Source of the DNA: Ruminococcus sp. AF41-9
GTDB taxonomy: Bacteria; Bacillota; Clostridia; Lachnospirales; Lachnospiraceae
Assembly: GCF_003477525.1 (NCBI RefSeq)
Contig: NZ_QUDO01000033.1
Coordinates: forward strand, 1-42,067
DNA length: 42,067 nucleotides
Reading direction: 5' to 3'
Of the stretch, positions 17,303-27,365 are shown piece after piece; within the stretch, counting starts at the first letter, position 1, and each line of letters opens with the position of its first letter. The notes under the pieces are model-generated. The model ran no database searches. It saw only the letters and a program-made list of their open reading frames with translations, and was not told the DNA's origin. The position numbers and the translations under genes are program-made.

Positions 17303-17331
17303 GAAAAGCCCTGACTACAAGAGTCAGGGCT
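17303..17331 (-). terminator. Terminator T1 (copy C), now serving the amidase gene
   Basis: AAAAGCCCTGACT pairs with AGTCAGGGCT with a five-base loop. On the minus strand it ends in GGGCTTTTC. Elsewhere in this locus the equivalent hairpin follows a surface gene. Confidence 0.8.
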
Positions 17332-17360
17332 CAGACTTGAGTTTTTATTATTTTTTATTT

Positions 17361-18362
17361 TCAAAAGTTTGTCAGATATTTTTCAATCCCGGCAGCGATT
17401 CCCCAGACCATTTTTTTCTGATAAGAAGGCTGCTGCATACGATAGTCTTCTGTCGGACTGCTCATATATCCCATTTCAATCAGAGTCGTAGGAACTTTGC
17501 TCCAGTTATTTCCGGTCATGGTATCGGTTTCCCAGATGTATTCTTTTCTGCATCCGGTAAATGCTACATATGAGTCCAGAACCGCTTCAGAAAGAGCTTT
17601 GTTTTTTCTGTAAAGAGATGTGGTATAAGGATTGTTCCGAGTTGTACAGAGGGTCATTGCACCATTGTCATAAGGACTGTCACTTCCATTTGCATGAAGA
17701 CGTATATATGCATCTGCTTTTGCCTTATTCGCTACGTTTGCACGATCAATACAGCTCAATGCTACATTACTGTTTGTGCGGGTCATAACAACTTTAAATC
17801 CTCTTTTTTGAAGCAAAGTACGAAGCTGAAGACCGATATCCAATGTCAGTTTGTATTCTTCAACATGAGTAGCTACGCCTTCCGTTCCCGAAGTATCCTT
17901 TTCCTTCAGCTCGCTGGATCCTGGTCCAAGCGGCTCATATCCGGAGGCTACCACTGCAGAATGTCCGGGGTCAAGAACCACAACCGGAGTCCAGACACCT
18001 TTACTGTTGATTTTTCTTCCATTTACAGTCTGGCTGATACGCATTCTTCCTGTCTGTTTTCCAAAATAGCGAAAACGGTTGTGAATACGATTCCATCCGG
18101 TCATCATGACACCATTGGAATCAAAACAATAATAATATTTTCCAATCTTATGCAGATCTGTCAGCTTTTTTCCGTTTTTATAATAATATTTTTTTCCGCC
18201 CGATGTTTTCCACCCTGTAAAGCGTTTATTAGCACTATTAGAAGTTGCAGCCTGTACTTCTGAGCTTCCGGTAAAAGAGCCGGATAAGCAGAAGGAAAGA
18301 AGTCCGACAAGCAGAAAGCAGAACGCCCATTTTATAAAATAATTCTTTTTGTTTTTCATCAT
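17361..18362 (-). CDS. Secreted N-acetylmuramoyl-L-alanine amidase with cell-wall-binding repeats
   Basis: A 333-residue exported peptidoglycan hydrolase. A signal peptide ends near VQAA (residue 39). Residues 48-110 contain choline-binding-like repeats rich in Gly, Tyr and Trp (FTGWKTSGGKKYYYKNGKKL, MMTGWNRIHNRFRYFG). The rest is an Amidase_3 domain with zinc ligands in VVVLDPGHS (H134), EEYK (E168/E169) and RLHANG (H223), and the catalytic glutamate in TLIEMGYM. It cleaves the bond between MurNAc and L-Ala of the stem peptide. The start has GGGAG just upstream of two consecutive Met codons; the first is used. It sits where the module pattern would place a minus-strand surface gene. Confidence 0.9.
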   Translation of the reverse strand: MMKNKKNYFIKWAFCFLLVGLLSFCLSGSFTGSSEVQAATSNSANKRFTGWKTSGGKKYYYKNGKKLTDLHKIGKYYYCFDSNGVMMTGWNRIHNRFRYFGKQTGRMRISQTVNGRKINSKGVWTPVVVLDPGHSAVVASGYEPLGPGSSELKEKDTSGTEGVATHVEEYKLTLDIGLQLRTLLQKRGFKVVMTRTNSNVALSCIDRANVANKAKADAYIRLHANGSDSPYDNGAMTLCTTRNNPYTTSLYRKNKALSEAVLDSYVAFTGCRKEYIWETDTMTGNNWSKVPTTLIEMGYMSSPTEDYRMQQPSYQKKMVWGIAAGIEKYLTNF

Positions 18363-18412
18363 AATCTCCCTGTTTTTAGTTGTTTTTAATTGCTCAGCTT
18401 ATTAACGGCCAG

Positions 18413-20038
18413 TTACGGTTGGTTACGTTTTAATACCATACCAGCCATATTGTTTTCCTGATTTATGTATGTATCATGTGATACAACCATTTTTCCATTT
18501 ACAAATACATAATCAAATCCTGTACAGAACTGATCCGGATTCTGGAAATCAGCATGTACCTGTAGATGATCCAGATGAAATATATTGATATCTGCAGGCA
18601 TTCCCTTGTCCAGAATTCCACGGTTTAAGCCAAGAACCTGTGCTGGTTTTGCAGTCATTTTATAAATGGCATCTTCTATGGAAAAGATTTTCCGGTCACG
18701 TACATAGTCTGTAAGTAGTTTTGGAAAAGCACCATAAACTCTTGGATGATATTTGCCGCCTGCCGGATAGATGGCATCTGAGATCAGATTTGCCCTGTCA
18801 TCTTTCAGGAAATAAAGCATATCATCTTCGGAAGCAATCGTATCCAGCATGGTAACTTCACATCTCTCTGCCAAAAGGATATCGTAAAGAGTCTCATAAG
18901 GATCCCTGCCCAGATTTCCGGATATTTCTGTAATAGATTTTCCTGCATAAGGGCGGTACTGGTCTGTATGAAGGGTACTGGCGTAAATACGTTCAAATCC
19001 TGCCAGTTCTACAATATTTTCAAAGATATCAGAAGGTTGTTTTAATGTCTCAGTCAGTGCTTTACGGCATACCGGATCCTGCAATCTTTTACAGATTGCA
19101 TCGGTACCGCCTTCCTGAAATTCCGGTGGCAGTAAATGTACCAGCTGTGTAGAACCGGTAAGATAAGGATAAAGATCAAAATCAACTTTCAGTCCTCTTT
19201 CCCCGGCTTCATCCAGCATCTTCAGAATCTTTCGCGGTGTATCTCCCCAGTTTTTCCGGCCAATACATTTCATGTGACTTACATGTAATGGAATCTGCAA
19301 TTCTTCTGCAACAGAAATAACTTCCTGCAAGGCCAGAAGGATACCATCACCTTCATTACGGATGTGCGTGGTAATTGGAATATCTGTACCTTTTAATGGC
19401 TGCAGTGCCTCTACCAGACCATCTCTGTCATATTCAAATTCCGGGGCATAGGCAACACCGAGGCTTACACCCAACGCTCCGGCAGCTAAAGATTCTTCCA
19501 GTGTATTCCAGACCTGATGAAGCTCCTCATCAGAAAGTTTTCCGGAATCATATCCTTTAACAGACGCACGTATGGTTCCGTTTCCTGCCAGCATTCCGGT
19601 ATTTACACTTCGACTGGTCTTTGACAAAGCATCCAGATAATTTTCCATTGAATCCATGACAGAAAGTGGATTTCCATCCATTTTTCCTGTTACACTGCCA
19701 AGGAAACTGTAAATTTCTTCTGTGTGTTTTTTTCCGGCAGGAGCAACAGAAAGACCACAGTTTCCATTTACTACCGTAGTAAGACCTTGACGGTTCAGAA
19801 GTTCGTCATCTCCATGATGCAGCGCCTGCCAGTCGCCATGCCTGTGAATATCAATAAATCCCGGTGTTAAATAACCGTCCTGAGCATCCAGAATTTTTTC
19901 ATCCGGAAAGTCCGCTGGAATTTCTATATGTTCTTTCATTTCTTCTATTTTTCCATCTTTGATGCTGATATCTCCATGAAATGGTTTCTGTCGTTTTCCA
20001 TTTATGATCCAGCCATTTTTTATTATATAATCTATCAT
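18413..20038 (-). CDS. N-acyl-D-amino-acid deacylase (D-aminoacylase family)
   Basis: A 541-residue amidohydrolase that by homology removes the acyl group from N-acyl-D-amino acids, or acts on a related amide. Metal and active-site features are visible: GFIDIHRHGD (H65, H67), NGNCGLSVAP, HVSHMKCIG, THIRNEGDG, and a late SDAIYPAGGKYHPR segment. The reading frame continues upstream without a stop to 20539, but the ATG at 20038 has a perfect GGGAGG nine bases before it and begins exactly where family members begin, so this start is chosen. D-amino acids occur in peptidoglycan, which fits loosely with the adjacent amidase, but the spacing is 50 bases and co-transcription is uncertain. Confidence 0.88.
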   Translation of the reverse strand: MIDYIIKNGWIINGKRQKPFHGDISIKDGKIEEMKEHIEIPADFPDEKILDAQDGYLTPGFIDIHRHGDWQALHHGDDELLNRQGLTTVVNGNCGLSVAPAGKKHTEEIYSFLGSVTGKMDGNPLSVMDSMENYLDALSKTSRSVNTGMLAGNGTIRASVKGYDSGKLSDEELHQVWNTLEESLAAGALGVSLGVAYAPEFEYDRDGLVEALQPLKGTDIPITTHIRNEGDGILLALQEVISVAEELQIPLHVSHMKCIGRKNWGDTPRKILKMLDEAGERGLKVDFDLYPYLTGSTQLVHLLPPEFQEGGTDAICKRLQDPVCRKALTETLKQPSDIFENIVELAGFERIYASTLHTDQYRPYAGKSITEISGNLGRDPYETLYDILLAERCEVTMLDTIASEDDMLYFLKDDRANLISDAIYPAGGKYHPRVYGAFPKLLTDYVRDRKIFSIEDAIYKMTAKPAQVLGLNRGILDKGMPADINIFHLDHLQVHADFQNPDQFCTGFDYVFVNGKMVVSHDTYINQENNMAGMVLKRNQP

Positions 20039-20539
20039 TTGTGCATTCCTCCCTTTTTTCAGTTTTGTATAAAAAATATCTGTTTTTCTCAGCTGGTATA
20101 CATATCCCAGACTTTTTTCACTCTGAAGCAGTTCTTCATATTTTAACATCAGTTCTCTGTTGGGAATATAAACTTTTCCCTGCGTGAATGTGAGCAGACC
20201 ATACACAACCATTGCAGAATATATCTGGTTTCGGCTTTTAAGTTCCATTGCAGATGCGGCAAATTCATCTACTTTTGCATCAACGCCTTCCCCTGTAATC
20301 ATCAATGCCAGATCATTTCGAATCTGGTCAATATCATGCCGGATATAATAAAAAAGTTCATCATACGGTCCGGAACTGGTCCAGTAACTAGATAACTGAT
20401 TGAAACGCAGTGCCATTACAACAGATCGTGGATTATACAAACGTTTTCCAGAAACTGTAAAATATCCATCATACCATTCCTGCAGTCCTTTTCGAGATAC
20501 TTGAATATCAGGATACAGATGTTGATATTTTTCATACAA
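20039..20539 (-). pseudogene. Truncated AAA-ATPase-like/nuclease fragment, in frame with the deacylase
   Basis: About 167 codons match the middle of the AAA-ATPase-like family found whole at 20602-22191: WYDGYFTVSGKRLYNPRSVV, then LSSYWTSSGPYDEL, and YIPNRELMLKYEELL. Both the N-terminal P-loop part and the C-terminal nuclease part are missing. Upstream in frame there is a TAA before the TTG at 20539. A 25-bp repeat also found near the right end of the window lies 28 bases upstream. The frame runs directly into the deacylase start, producing an apparent fusion that is probably not biological. Confidence 0.7.
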
Positions 20540-20566
20540 AGAATCTTACGTGTTTCACTTAATCAG

Positions 20567-20591
20567 ACACCACTTTACAACTTTTTCATAA
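20567..20591. repeat. 25-bp repeat also found at 41936-41960
   Basis: The 25 bases starting ACACCACTTTACAAC are identical to those at 41936-41960 and in the same orientation. Flanking bases differ at both ends. This could be an insertion-sequence end left behind after excision or deletion, at the point where the ATPase fragment is truncated. Confidence 0.6.
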
Positions 20592-20601
20592 CCGGATGAT
20601 T

Positions 20602-22191
20602 TTATTTTTTTAAATATTTTTCAATTTTACAACTATGCTTTTTAGTTTTGGAATTATAATTAATTCCAACCAAAAGGACCTCACCTTGATATTCGAACTT
20701 CTTTAATATCTGTGCATAATTTTTCTTTTTTATCTGTAAGATCGCACCCGGTGCACTTTTGTCCCATTTTAATTCTATAAGAAGAGCTGGTTTTGGCGAA
20801 CCGGCATTCGGAAGAAATAAAATATCAGAATATCCTTTTCCACTGGAAAGTTCTTCAAATTTCATATAATGATCCATACAGCTTAAATAAGCCATGACAA
20901 CAACTGACCGAAGCGCCTGTTCATTGTTATAAAATTTAGGTGCTGTATTCATATCATGTGTTTCTTCCAGTATTTCTGCTACTGTTTCATGGTCCATATT
21001 TATGGTAGCCTCTAAAAGTTTATCAGATAATTGAACTGCCTTGACCAGTTCCCTGCGATTTCCGTTTTTAATCGCCCGAATGAACTCTTGCCGAACTTCT
21101 TCATTCGGAATATAAACTTCTTTGGAATCATCATTGTAAGCCAGATATCCCAGGTGAACCAAAAGTGTTAACACATCATCTTTTACCCGGAGAGATGTCA
21201 TGTCATTTTGAAAAGTTCCAGCATCTATTTTACATTTCTTTCCTCCAAGCATATCTATGATTGTCTTCTTAAGCCCATCAAAATTCATATCAATATAGAT
21301 TCGTAAGGATTCATATGTTTCCGTCTGGGTCCAATAATTACTGAACTTTTGATTAACAACAGCTTCTATAATTGAATTTGGACTATACACATGACCAATA
21401 TTGTCAAATTGATATCCATCATACCATTTATTTGCCTTCGCAAAATCTAACTGATGGTACTGACATAAATCAAGAACTTCTTTCTCAGTAAATCCCACAT
21501 ATTCTGCCAAAAATCCTGGTTCCAGCATAGTAAATTCACGAAAATCTGTCAAAGCTGATTGTGTTCCATATTTTTTTATAGGTAAAATCCCTGTCATGTA
21601 TGCCCCTGCCAGAAACTGAGTTACCTGAAGTCCCTTAAATAAAGCCCGTAACAGCTGAATATATGATTTCTGAATTTTTTCATCATCTGCAGCTTCACGA
21701 AACAGGGCATCCCATTCATCAATAATAATAAAAAACTTCCGTCCGGTTGCTGCACTGACTTTTAATAATGCCACAGGAAGAGAATGGACAGAAGGACCAA
21801 TTATATCTGGAAAGGCAGATTTTAATTCTTCAATAATACTATCTTGCATTTCAGAGACTGTATTTTCAATACTGCTGGCAATAGAAATAAACCAGGCAAC
21901 ATCCAGAAAGAGAACATCGTACTGATTAAGATTTTCTTTGTAATTATCCATTTTTGAAATTTTCAGATTTTGAAAAAGGGAATCTGAATCAGCACCTTTT
22001 GAATAATAAGCCGCCAGCATTTTTGCGGCATAAGACTTTCCGAAACGTCTTGGTCTGCTGAAACATGTAAGCATACGACTACTGTTAAGAACACGGTTTG
22101 TATAAGAAATCAATCCAGATTTATCAATATAAATATCTTTTTTTAATATTGACGCAAATGCATCATTTCCCGGATTTAAATAAATTCCCAT
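20602..22191 (-). CDS. AAA-ATPase-like protein with C-terminal PD-(D/E)XK nuclease domain
   Basis: A 529-residue member of the AAA-ATPase-like/DUF1703 family, common in gut Firmicutes and Bacteroidetes in many copies and of unknown role. The N-terminal ATPase has SRPRRFGKS (45-53) and Walker B IIIDEWD (about 155-161). The centre has the family signature WYDGY followed by an SPNSI segment. The C-terminal nuclease-like domain has GYSDILFLPN ... ALLIELKW, the D...ExK pattern. The start codon has GGAGG upstream. All motifs are intact, unlike the fragment directly downstream. A last-ditch link to defence or mobile-element biology has been suggested for such families, but nothing here proves it. 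Confidence 0.85.
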   Translation of the reverse strand: MGIYLNPGNDAFASILKKDIYIDKSGLISYTNRVLNSSRMLTCFSRPRRFGKSYAAKMLAAYYSKGADSDSLFQNLKISKMDNYKENLNQYDVLFLDVAWFISIASSIENTVSEMQDSIIEELKSAFPDIIGPSVHSLPVALLKVSAATGRKFFIIIDEWDALFREAADDEKIQKSYIQLLRALFKGLQVTQFLAGAYMTGILPIKKYGTQSALTDFREFTMLEPGFLAEYVGFTEKEVLDLCQYHQLDFAKANKWYDGYQFDNIGHVYSPNSIIEAVVNQKFSNYWTQTETYESLRIYIDMNFDGLKKTIIDMLGGKKCKIDAGTFQNDMTSLRVKDDVLTLLVHLGYLAYNDDSKEVYIPNEEVRQEFIRAIKNGNRRELVKAVQLSDKLLEATINMDHETVAEILEETHDMNTAPKFYNNEQALRSVVVMAYLSCMDHYMKFEELSSGKGYSDILFLPNAGSPKPALLIELKWDKSAPGAILQIKKKNYAQILKKFEYQGEVLLVGINYNSKTKKHSCKIEKYLKK

Positions 22192-22480
22192 ATGGCACCT
22201 CCACCCGAAATTTATTGATAATATTGATTATACCATCTGGACTGCTGATTTGTCAGCGTAAAGATTTCGACAGATATATAGGAACATACAAACTGCGATC
22301 AAAAGTATCCTAACAGGTGTACGCCGTGTACTTACGAATCTTTTTGGTGCAAGGGAGATAACTGCCTATGTGTCTGCTCCAGAGAAAAACAGTAAGAGTA
22401 AACACCTGTTTTTCAGTACTGTATTTCCAGAAGAACTTCAGAATTTCTGTGTACATCCCCCGAAAGCTTCTTCCGATCAG
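22192..22480. other. Intergenic region with no recognised gene
   Basis: The stretch upstream of the ATPase gene contains an open plus-strand frame from 22370 that runs into the rpn fragment. Its first 37 codons match nothing I recognise and do not resemble the corresponding part of rpn. Junction with rpn-like sequence is at about 22481. Confidence 0.4.
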
Positions 22481-22735
22481 GAAGAAGAGGCTGTCCGGAA
22501 AGGATTGGGTGATATTATGGGAGGAAAAGTTCTGGAACTGGAATCTGAAAGACTTAAGGCAGAAGGTCAGGCGATTGGACGGGCAGAGGGCCAGGCAATT
22601 GGACAGGCGCAGGGAGAGGCACGTCTGGGAAGTCTGATCAATCGACTGATCCAGGAGCAGCGAATTGATGAAATACAGGTTGTGTCAACAGATTCTGAAA
22701 GACGTGATCAATTATACAAAGAATATAATCTTTAA
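22481..22735 (+). pseudogene. C-terminal fragment of an Rpn-like nuclease gene (copy 3)
   Basis: About 84 codons from EEEAVRKGLGDIMGGKVLEL to the stop match the last part of rpn copies 1 and 2, including one GQAIGRAE repeat, GQAIGQAQ, and the tail ending YKEYNL. The nuclease core is absent. It is followed by the same terminator pair and a convergent surface gene. Confidence 0.85.
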
Positions 22736-22740
22736 CATGA

Positions 22741-22781
22741 AACAGCCAGACAGTAGATGAAGGTCTATAGTCTGGCTGTTT
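22741..22781 (+). terminator. rpn terminator T2 (copy D)
   Basis: AACAGCCAGAC pairs with a TCTGGCTGTT arm around a loop of about 20 bases. Confidence 0.75.
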
Positions 22782-22800
22782 ATATGTGATTTTACAGAAG

Positions 22801-22833
22801 AAAAGCCCTGATCATAAAAACCAGAGCTTTTCT
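22801..22833 (-). terminator. Surface-gene terminator T1 (copy D)
   Basis: AAAAGCCCTG pairs imperfectly with CCAGAGCTTTTC. On the minus strand it follows the surface gene stop by 33 bases. Confidence 0.7.
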
Positions 22834-22866
22834 TTTTAGGAATCTGTATTTAGTTACCCAAAGGGA

Positions 22867-25800
22867 TTATTTTACAACTGCTGTTTTAGTCTTAGGAGAC
22901 CATTTGCTGAATACTTTGCTTCCATCTTTAGAAGTTCTGTTGTATGCATGAAGTCCTGCATAGTATGTGCCAGCTGGTACATTTGTAAATGTTACTGTTA
23001 CAGTTCCGGCTTCTACATTCTTCTTAACCAGTTTTCCGTATTCAACCGGACGTCTTTCTCCGTTTACTTTCTTTACAGAAGTTCCAAGAACGATGTCATA
23101 TCCTGTTGCATCTTCAGATTCTGTATAAGTTACTGTTACTGTATTTCCTTTTACTTTTGCACTTACTACAGTTGGTGTAGAAGGTGTTTTAGCCTCTACT
23201 TTCACTTCTTTGATGTTGGACCATTCACCGAATACTTTCTTTCCGTCTTCTCCACGTTTCCATGCATGGCAGTATACATAGTATGTGCCTTCTGGTACAT
23301 AGTAGAAGTTTGTATGTGTGGAAAGGATGTTCTTGCTGATGTCGATACGTCCGTCAGTTGTGTTTTCTTCTGTAGCAAGTACATAGTCATATCCAACTGC
23401 TCCGTCTACATCACCGGAAAGGATTGGTGTTACAGTGTTTCCGGAAACTTTTACATCAGCGATCATTGCCTGACCTACTTCAGCAGCTTTTTCAACGATG
23501 TTGAATTTTACTGTCTGGCTTCCTGTGTAGTTCTTGCTGGAAGTAAGAGCTTTGATTGTTACAGTTCCTTCGCCAGCTTCTTTATTGTCGCCGTAAGTTA
23601 CCTCATAATCTGTGCCTTCTACCAGTTTGACAGAACCATTCATTACTGTAATGGCTGGTTTAATCTGTTCGCCTGTAGCAATCTGATCTTCAATCGCATT
23701 TACTGTTACGTCAGCAAGATTCTTAGCTGTTACATTGAATGTAATATTGTATTCGCCATTTGTAGAATCTACTAATGTATAGTTTTTCTTTGCAGCATCA
23801 GATAATTTGATAACTGCTTTAACCTGTCCTACAGCTGTACCGCCATCTTTGATTTCTACAGTGTAATCAGTTCCTTCAACTAATGCTTTTCCGGAATTCT
23901 GATTTGTGATAGTAACATCTGGGGTTACAGGAAGTCCGCCAAGGTATGCAACATCTTTTGCAACAATATCTGTAGCGCGGATTGTTGTCTTCTGGATTGT
24001 AAAGTTCTTGGTTAATTTAGTATTAATATCAGTTTCTGCTTCAATACCAGCATAGTTTCCTAAACCTACTAATGTCACTTTTCCGGTATTTGTACCAGCA
24101 TTTACATTATCGGAGTATGTCAGTTTATAATCTGTATCTTTTACCAGTTTATAACTTCCATCTTTAAGTACAACATCAACCGATGGTTCAATTGCTTCAC
24201 CTGTGTAATAGTAATCTTTGGTCTCTACAGCAAATGTAGCACTGCTGTCAACAAGTGTGGAAAGTTTTGCCGGTACAATCTTAAATGTATTGACTGCATT
24301 TAAAGAATATCCTGCTTTTCCTTCTACAGTGATTGTTGCCGTACCAGCGGCTGTGTTATCCTTGTAAGAAACTGTATACTTGGAAGTAGGAACAACTTTT
24401 CCGTCTTTATCAATTACAGTAAGTTTTCCAGCAGTTGGTGTATCTGCAAAGTCAAAAGTATATCCTTTATCAGATGTAACTTTTGCATAGCTGTAAGCCT
24501 GATCCGGGATTACAGGTGTATCGCCAGTAGTTCCTCTGTAAACAATGGAACCATTTAATTCAGCAGCAACGATCGGGAAGCTGATAGATGCTTTTCCTGT
24601 GTATGCTCCTGTACCTACGATATTGATAGTAGCAGTACCTACATTTTTATTATTTTCATAGTTAACAATCTTGTAGTCTTTATTTAATTCCAGTGTATAG
24701 TTTCCGTCTTTGATTTCAAATTTGGAATCACCAACTTTACCACTTACAACTTTAATTTCACTTCCTGTATATTTCTGAGCATCAATCTTAGGAAGTGTAA
24801 GAGTGTTGATATCTTTTGCTGCTACACTGACAGTCTCAATTCTTGTTCCAGTATAGTTTCCATCCATACCAACGATTGTTAATGTGATATTTTTACCATT
24901 TTTAACGATATTACTGATCTTATAGTCTGTATTTTCAACTAATGTCATTCCGTTATATGTTAAAGATACAGCATCTTTAATCTGTTTATCTGTCATATCG
25001 GAGGAATAAGTAAGTCCCTGTACAGCTACTTTTACAGCACTATCACTGATTGCACGTTTACCAATAGTAAATTCAAAGCTTTCTTTTGCATCTTTATAAT
25101 TTCCGATACCGTTGATCTTAACTAATACTTTTCCGGCATTTACATTCTGTGGCTCATATTCTACTGTAAAGTCACGGTTCTTCACATATTTTAATCCATC
25201 ATATGCATCTTTTACCAGATCAATTGCTTTACCAGTATAAGTTGTCTTGCTTGCATCTTTGAAATCATTCTCAATTAATGTTTTTAATGGAGCAAGTGTT
25301 GCAGCAACAATCTTAAATGTTTTGGTAACAGTTCCTGCGTAATTACCTTTACCTGTAATTGTAACAGTTGCTGTTCCAACCTGAGTATTTGCACTGTATT
25401 CTACAGTGTAATCAGTATTTTTCTTCAGTGTTGTAGAATTTACCTTAACTTCTACTTCCGGAGTTTTTGCATTGCCATCAAATGTAATTCCAGTGCTTGG
25501 AACTTCTCCTGCTTTGAATGAAGCATCATCTTCTTTTAATGTGTAAGCATTAATAGCTGTTTTCAGTACTAATGTACCTTTGTAATTTCCAGCACCGTTT
25601 ACAGTTACAAGTGCGTTTTCAGAACCTACTTTATTCGGAGCTGCTGTTACAGTTACTGAGTAATCAGTACCAATTGTAAGAGCCTTTCCAGCTTTTGTAG
25701 ATACACTTAAGCCAGCTTTTGTTGCATCTGCTTCAGTTGAAACAGCATAAGAATCATTGGAATTGAATTCAAATCCTTTAGAAACGGCTAAAGTTCCATC

Positions 25801-26966
25801 AGTTGTTAAATCTGCTTTGTTGATTACAAGATTTTTGGTGATGGTAAGAGTTCCATACTCTGCTGTATTTACTGTAGCAATGTAGGATACAGGCTGCCTT
25901 CATTTGCATTAGTTGCCTGATCTACAGTCAGTTGTGTATATGTAATCTCAGTAGTAGCTGATGCAGCATCAATCACTGATCCATCTTTAAGAGAAATAGT
26001 TCTCAGTTTTGGATAGTGTGCTGTTCCGTCATAAGTGAATGTTGGGTTTCCAGCAGCGTCTGTTGCACAGTCCCAAACAACACTTAAAATATCGGTGCTT
26101 GTTGGAACTTTAGTTGTAATAGTAACAGTACCTAAAGTTACTTCAGAATTATCTAAAGCACCATTTAATACAGCTTTTAAAGTATATACTTTATTGATAT
26201 CATCTTTAGTTGTAGTATAAGTACCTTTTACTTCATTTCCACTTGGATCATACCATTTTGTAGAAGAAACAGTTGCTCCATTAACTAAAGCGTAGTCAGA
26301 AGCTGATACTAATGAATCTAAAGTTGTTCCCCATCCTTCAGTTTTTGAGAAGGATGTTTTTACATAATCCTGATTTTTATTTCCAGTAATTGTAACGGCT
26401 GTAACAGCTTTTACTTTCCATACATCAGTTGCGTTTGCCCCTTTTTCGGTAACTGCTACATATACTTTTTTTCCAATATAATCAGCTGGATTAATTCCTC
26501 TCCAGTTAACAGTAGTTCCATTTAAAGAACCAGATCTTTTAATATCGGAATACCCTTCATTAAAGCTCTGCTTTACTGTTTCGTTTTCATCATCAACATT
26601 AACTGTTCCTGTTGTACCATCTTTTGGAGCAAATACGTTAATGCAAGCTTCTGCGCCATTGCTTACATTCCAGTTTGTAGTTACTGTCATAGTTTCTGCT
26701 GCTTTTGCAGAAATTTTATTGCTAGTTGCTCCGTTAACACTGATTGTAGCTGTAGTATCTACATTCTGAGCATTATCTACAACAACATCAGTTGTATCAT
26801 CAACAACAGGTGCTTCTGCTTCAGAAGTAAACGCTGCAGCATCTGTACCATCGCTGAACTCAGCAGCCCATACCGGCACATTAGAAGTAGCAAGCATTGC
26901 AACTACAAGAGACATACTTAATGTCTTTTTAGCCATGCCCTTCTTTGTGTTTTTAATCTTTGTCAT
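22867..26966 (-). CDS. Large secreted repeat protein 2, with a one-base frameshift
   Basis: A paralogue of the protein at 9627-13844 in the opposite orientation, about 1366 residues if the frame is restored. The N-terminal 38 residues (MTKIKNTKKGMAKKTLSMSL through VWAAEFS) and the C-terminal two Fn3-like domains are nearly identical to protein 1. The middle differs, with about nine D-Y-x-V motifs (for example GTDYSVTVTA, NTDYTVEYSA, GTDYEVTYGD). The frame breaks at about 25885-25892: read as is, it stops at 25869 after GSLYPTLLQ; adding one T gives GSLYPYIATVNTAEYG and stays open to 22867. No LPXTG or SLH anchor is seen. The start ATG at 26966 follows AAAGGGGAACTATAATC, and a consensus promoter lies upstream. 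Confidence 0.85.
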
Positions 26967-27046
26967 GATTATAGTTCCCCTTTCCTTAATATAACTATTT
27001 CTTTTTTGGGTAAAGATTCCTAGACATAATCTGTCTGTTATGGTTA

Positions 27047-27075
27047 ATAATAGTGCTTTCACCAGTTTTTGTCAA
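27047..27075 (-). promoter_or_regulatory. Consensus sigma-A promoter of surface gene 2
   Basis: On the minus strand TTGACA (27075-27070) and TATTAT (27052-27047) are separated by exactly 17 bases. The implied 5' leader is about 75 bases and contains a small AGACA/TGTCT hairpin. Confidence 0.8.
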
Positions 27076-27232
27076 GGGTAATGCCTAAGAATTTTACGAT
27101 TTTTTTAAATTTCACATACTTCAAAAGCATTTATTTTCCTTGATTTTCCAAGTTTAAAATCTATAATTTGTTACTAACATAGTGAGTTTTTCCTGTTTAT
27201 CACAAGATGATGTAGCAGCTCCTTTATCAGAG

Positions 27233-27272
27233 AAAACTGGCAAAGAACCAGTCATGATTCCCTGCCAGTTTA
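27233..27272. terminator. Hairpin in the gap between surface gene 2 and an rpn relic
   Basis: AAACTGGCA pairs with TGCCAGTTT around a loop of about 20 bases. It could end minus-strand transcription coming from the right. The remaining parts of 27076-27365 are AT-rich and hold nothing else I recognise. Confidence 0.4.
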
Positions 27273-27365
27273 TATCCATTATTTTTTATCGTATGTTCCA
27301 GAGAAGGTTTCGTAACATTAAAAATCTTCCCATATATTTTTCCTATTTTATCTTCCGAAGCATTT

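Noticed and set aside
18413..20539. A bifunctional 708-residue ATPase-deacylase fusion
   Set aside because: The N-terminal part is a truncated family fragment, and the deacylase has its own GGGAGG and natural start at 20038.
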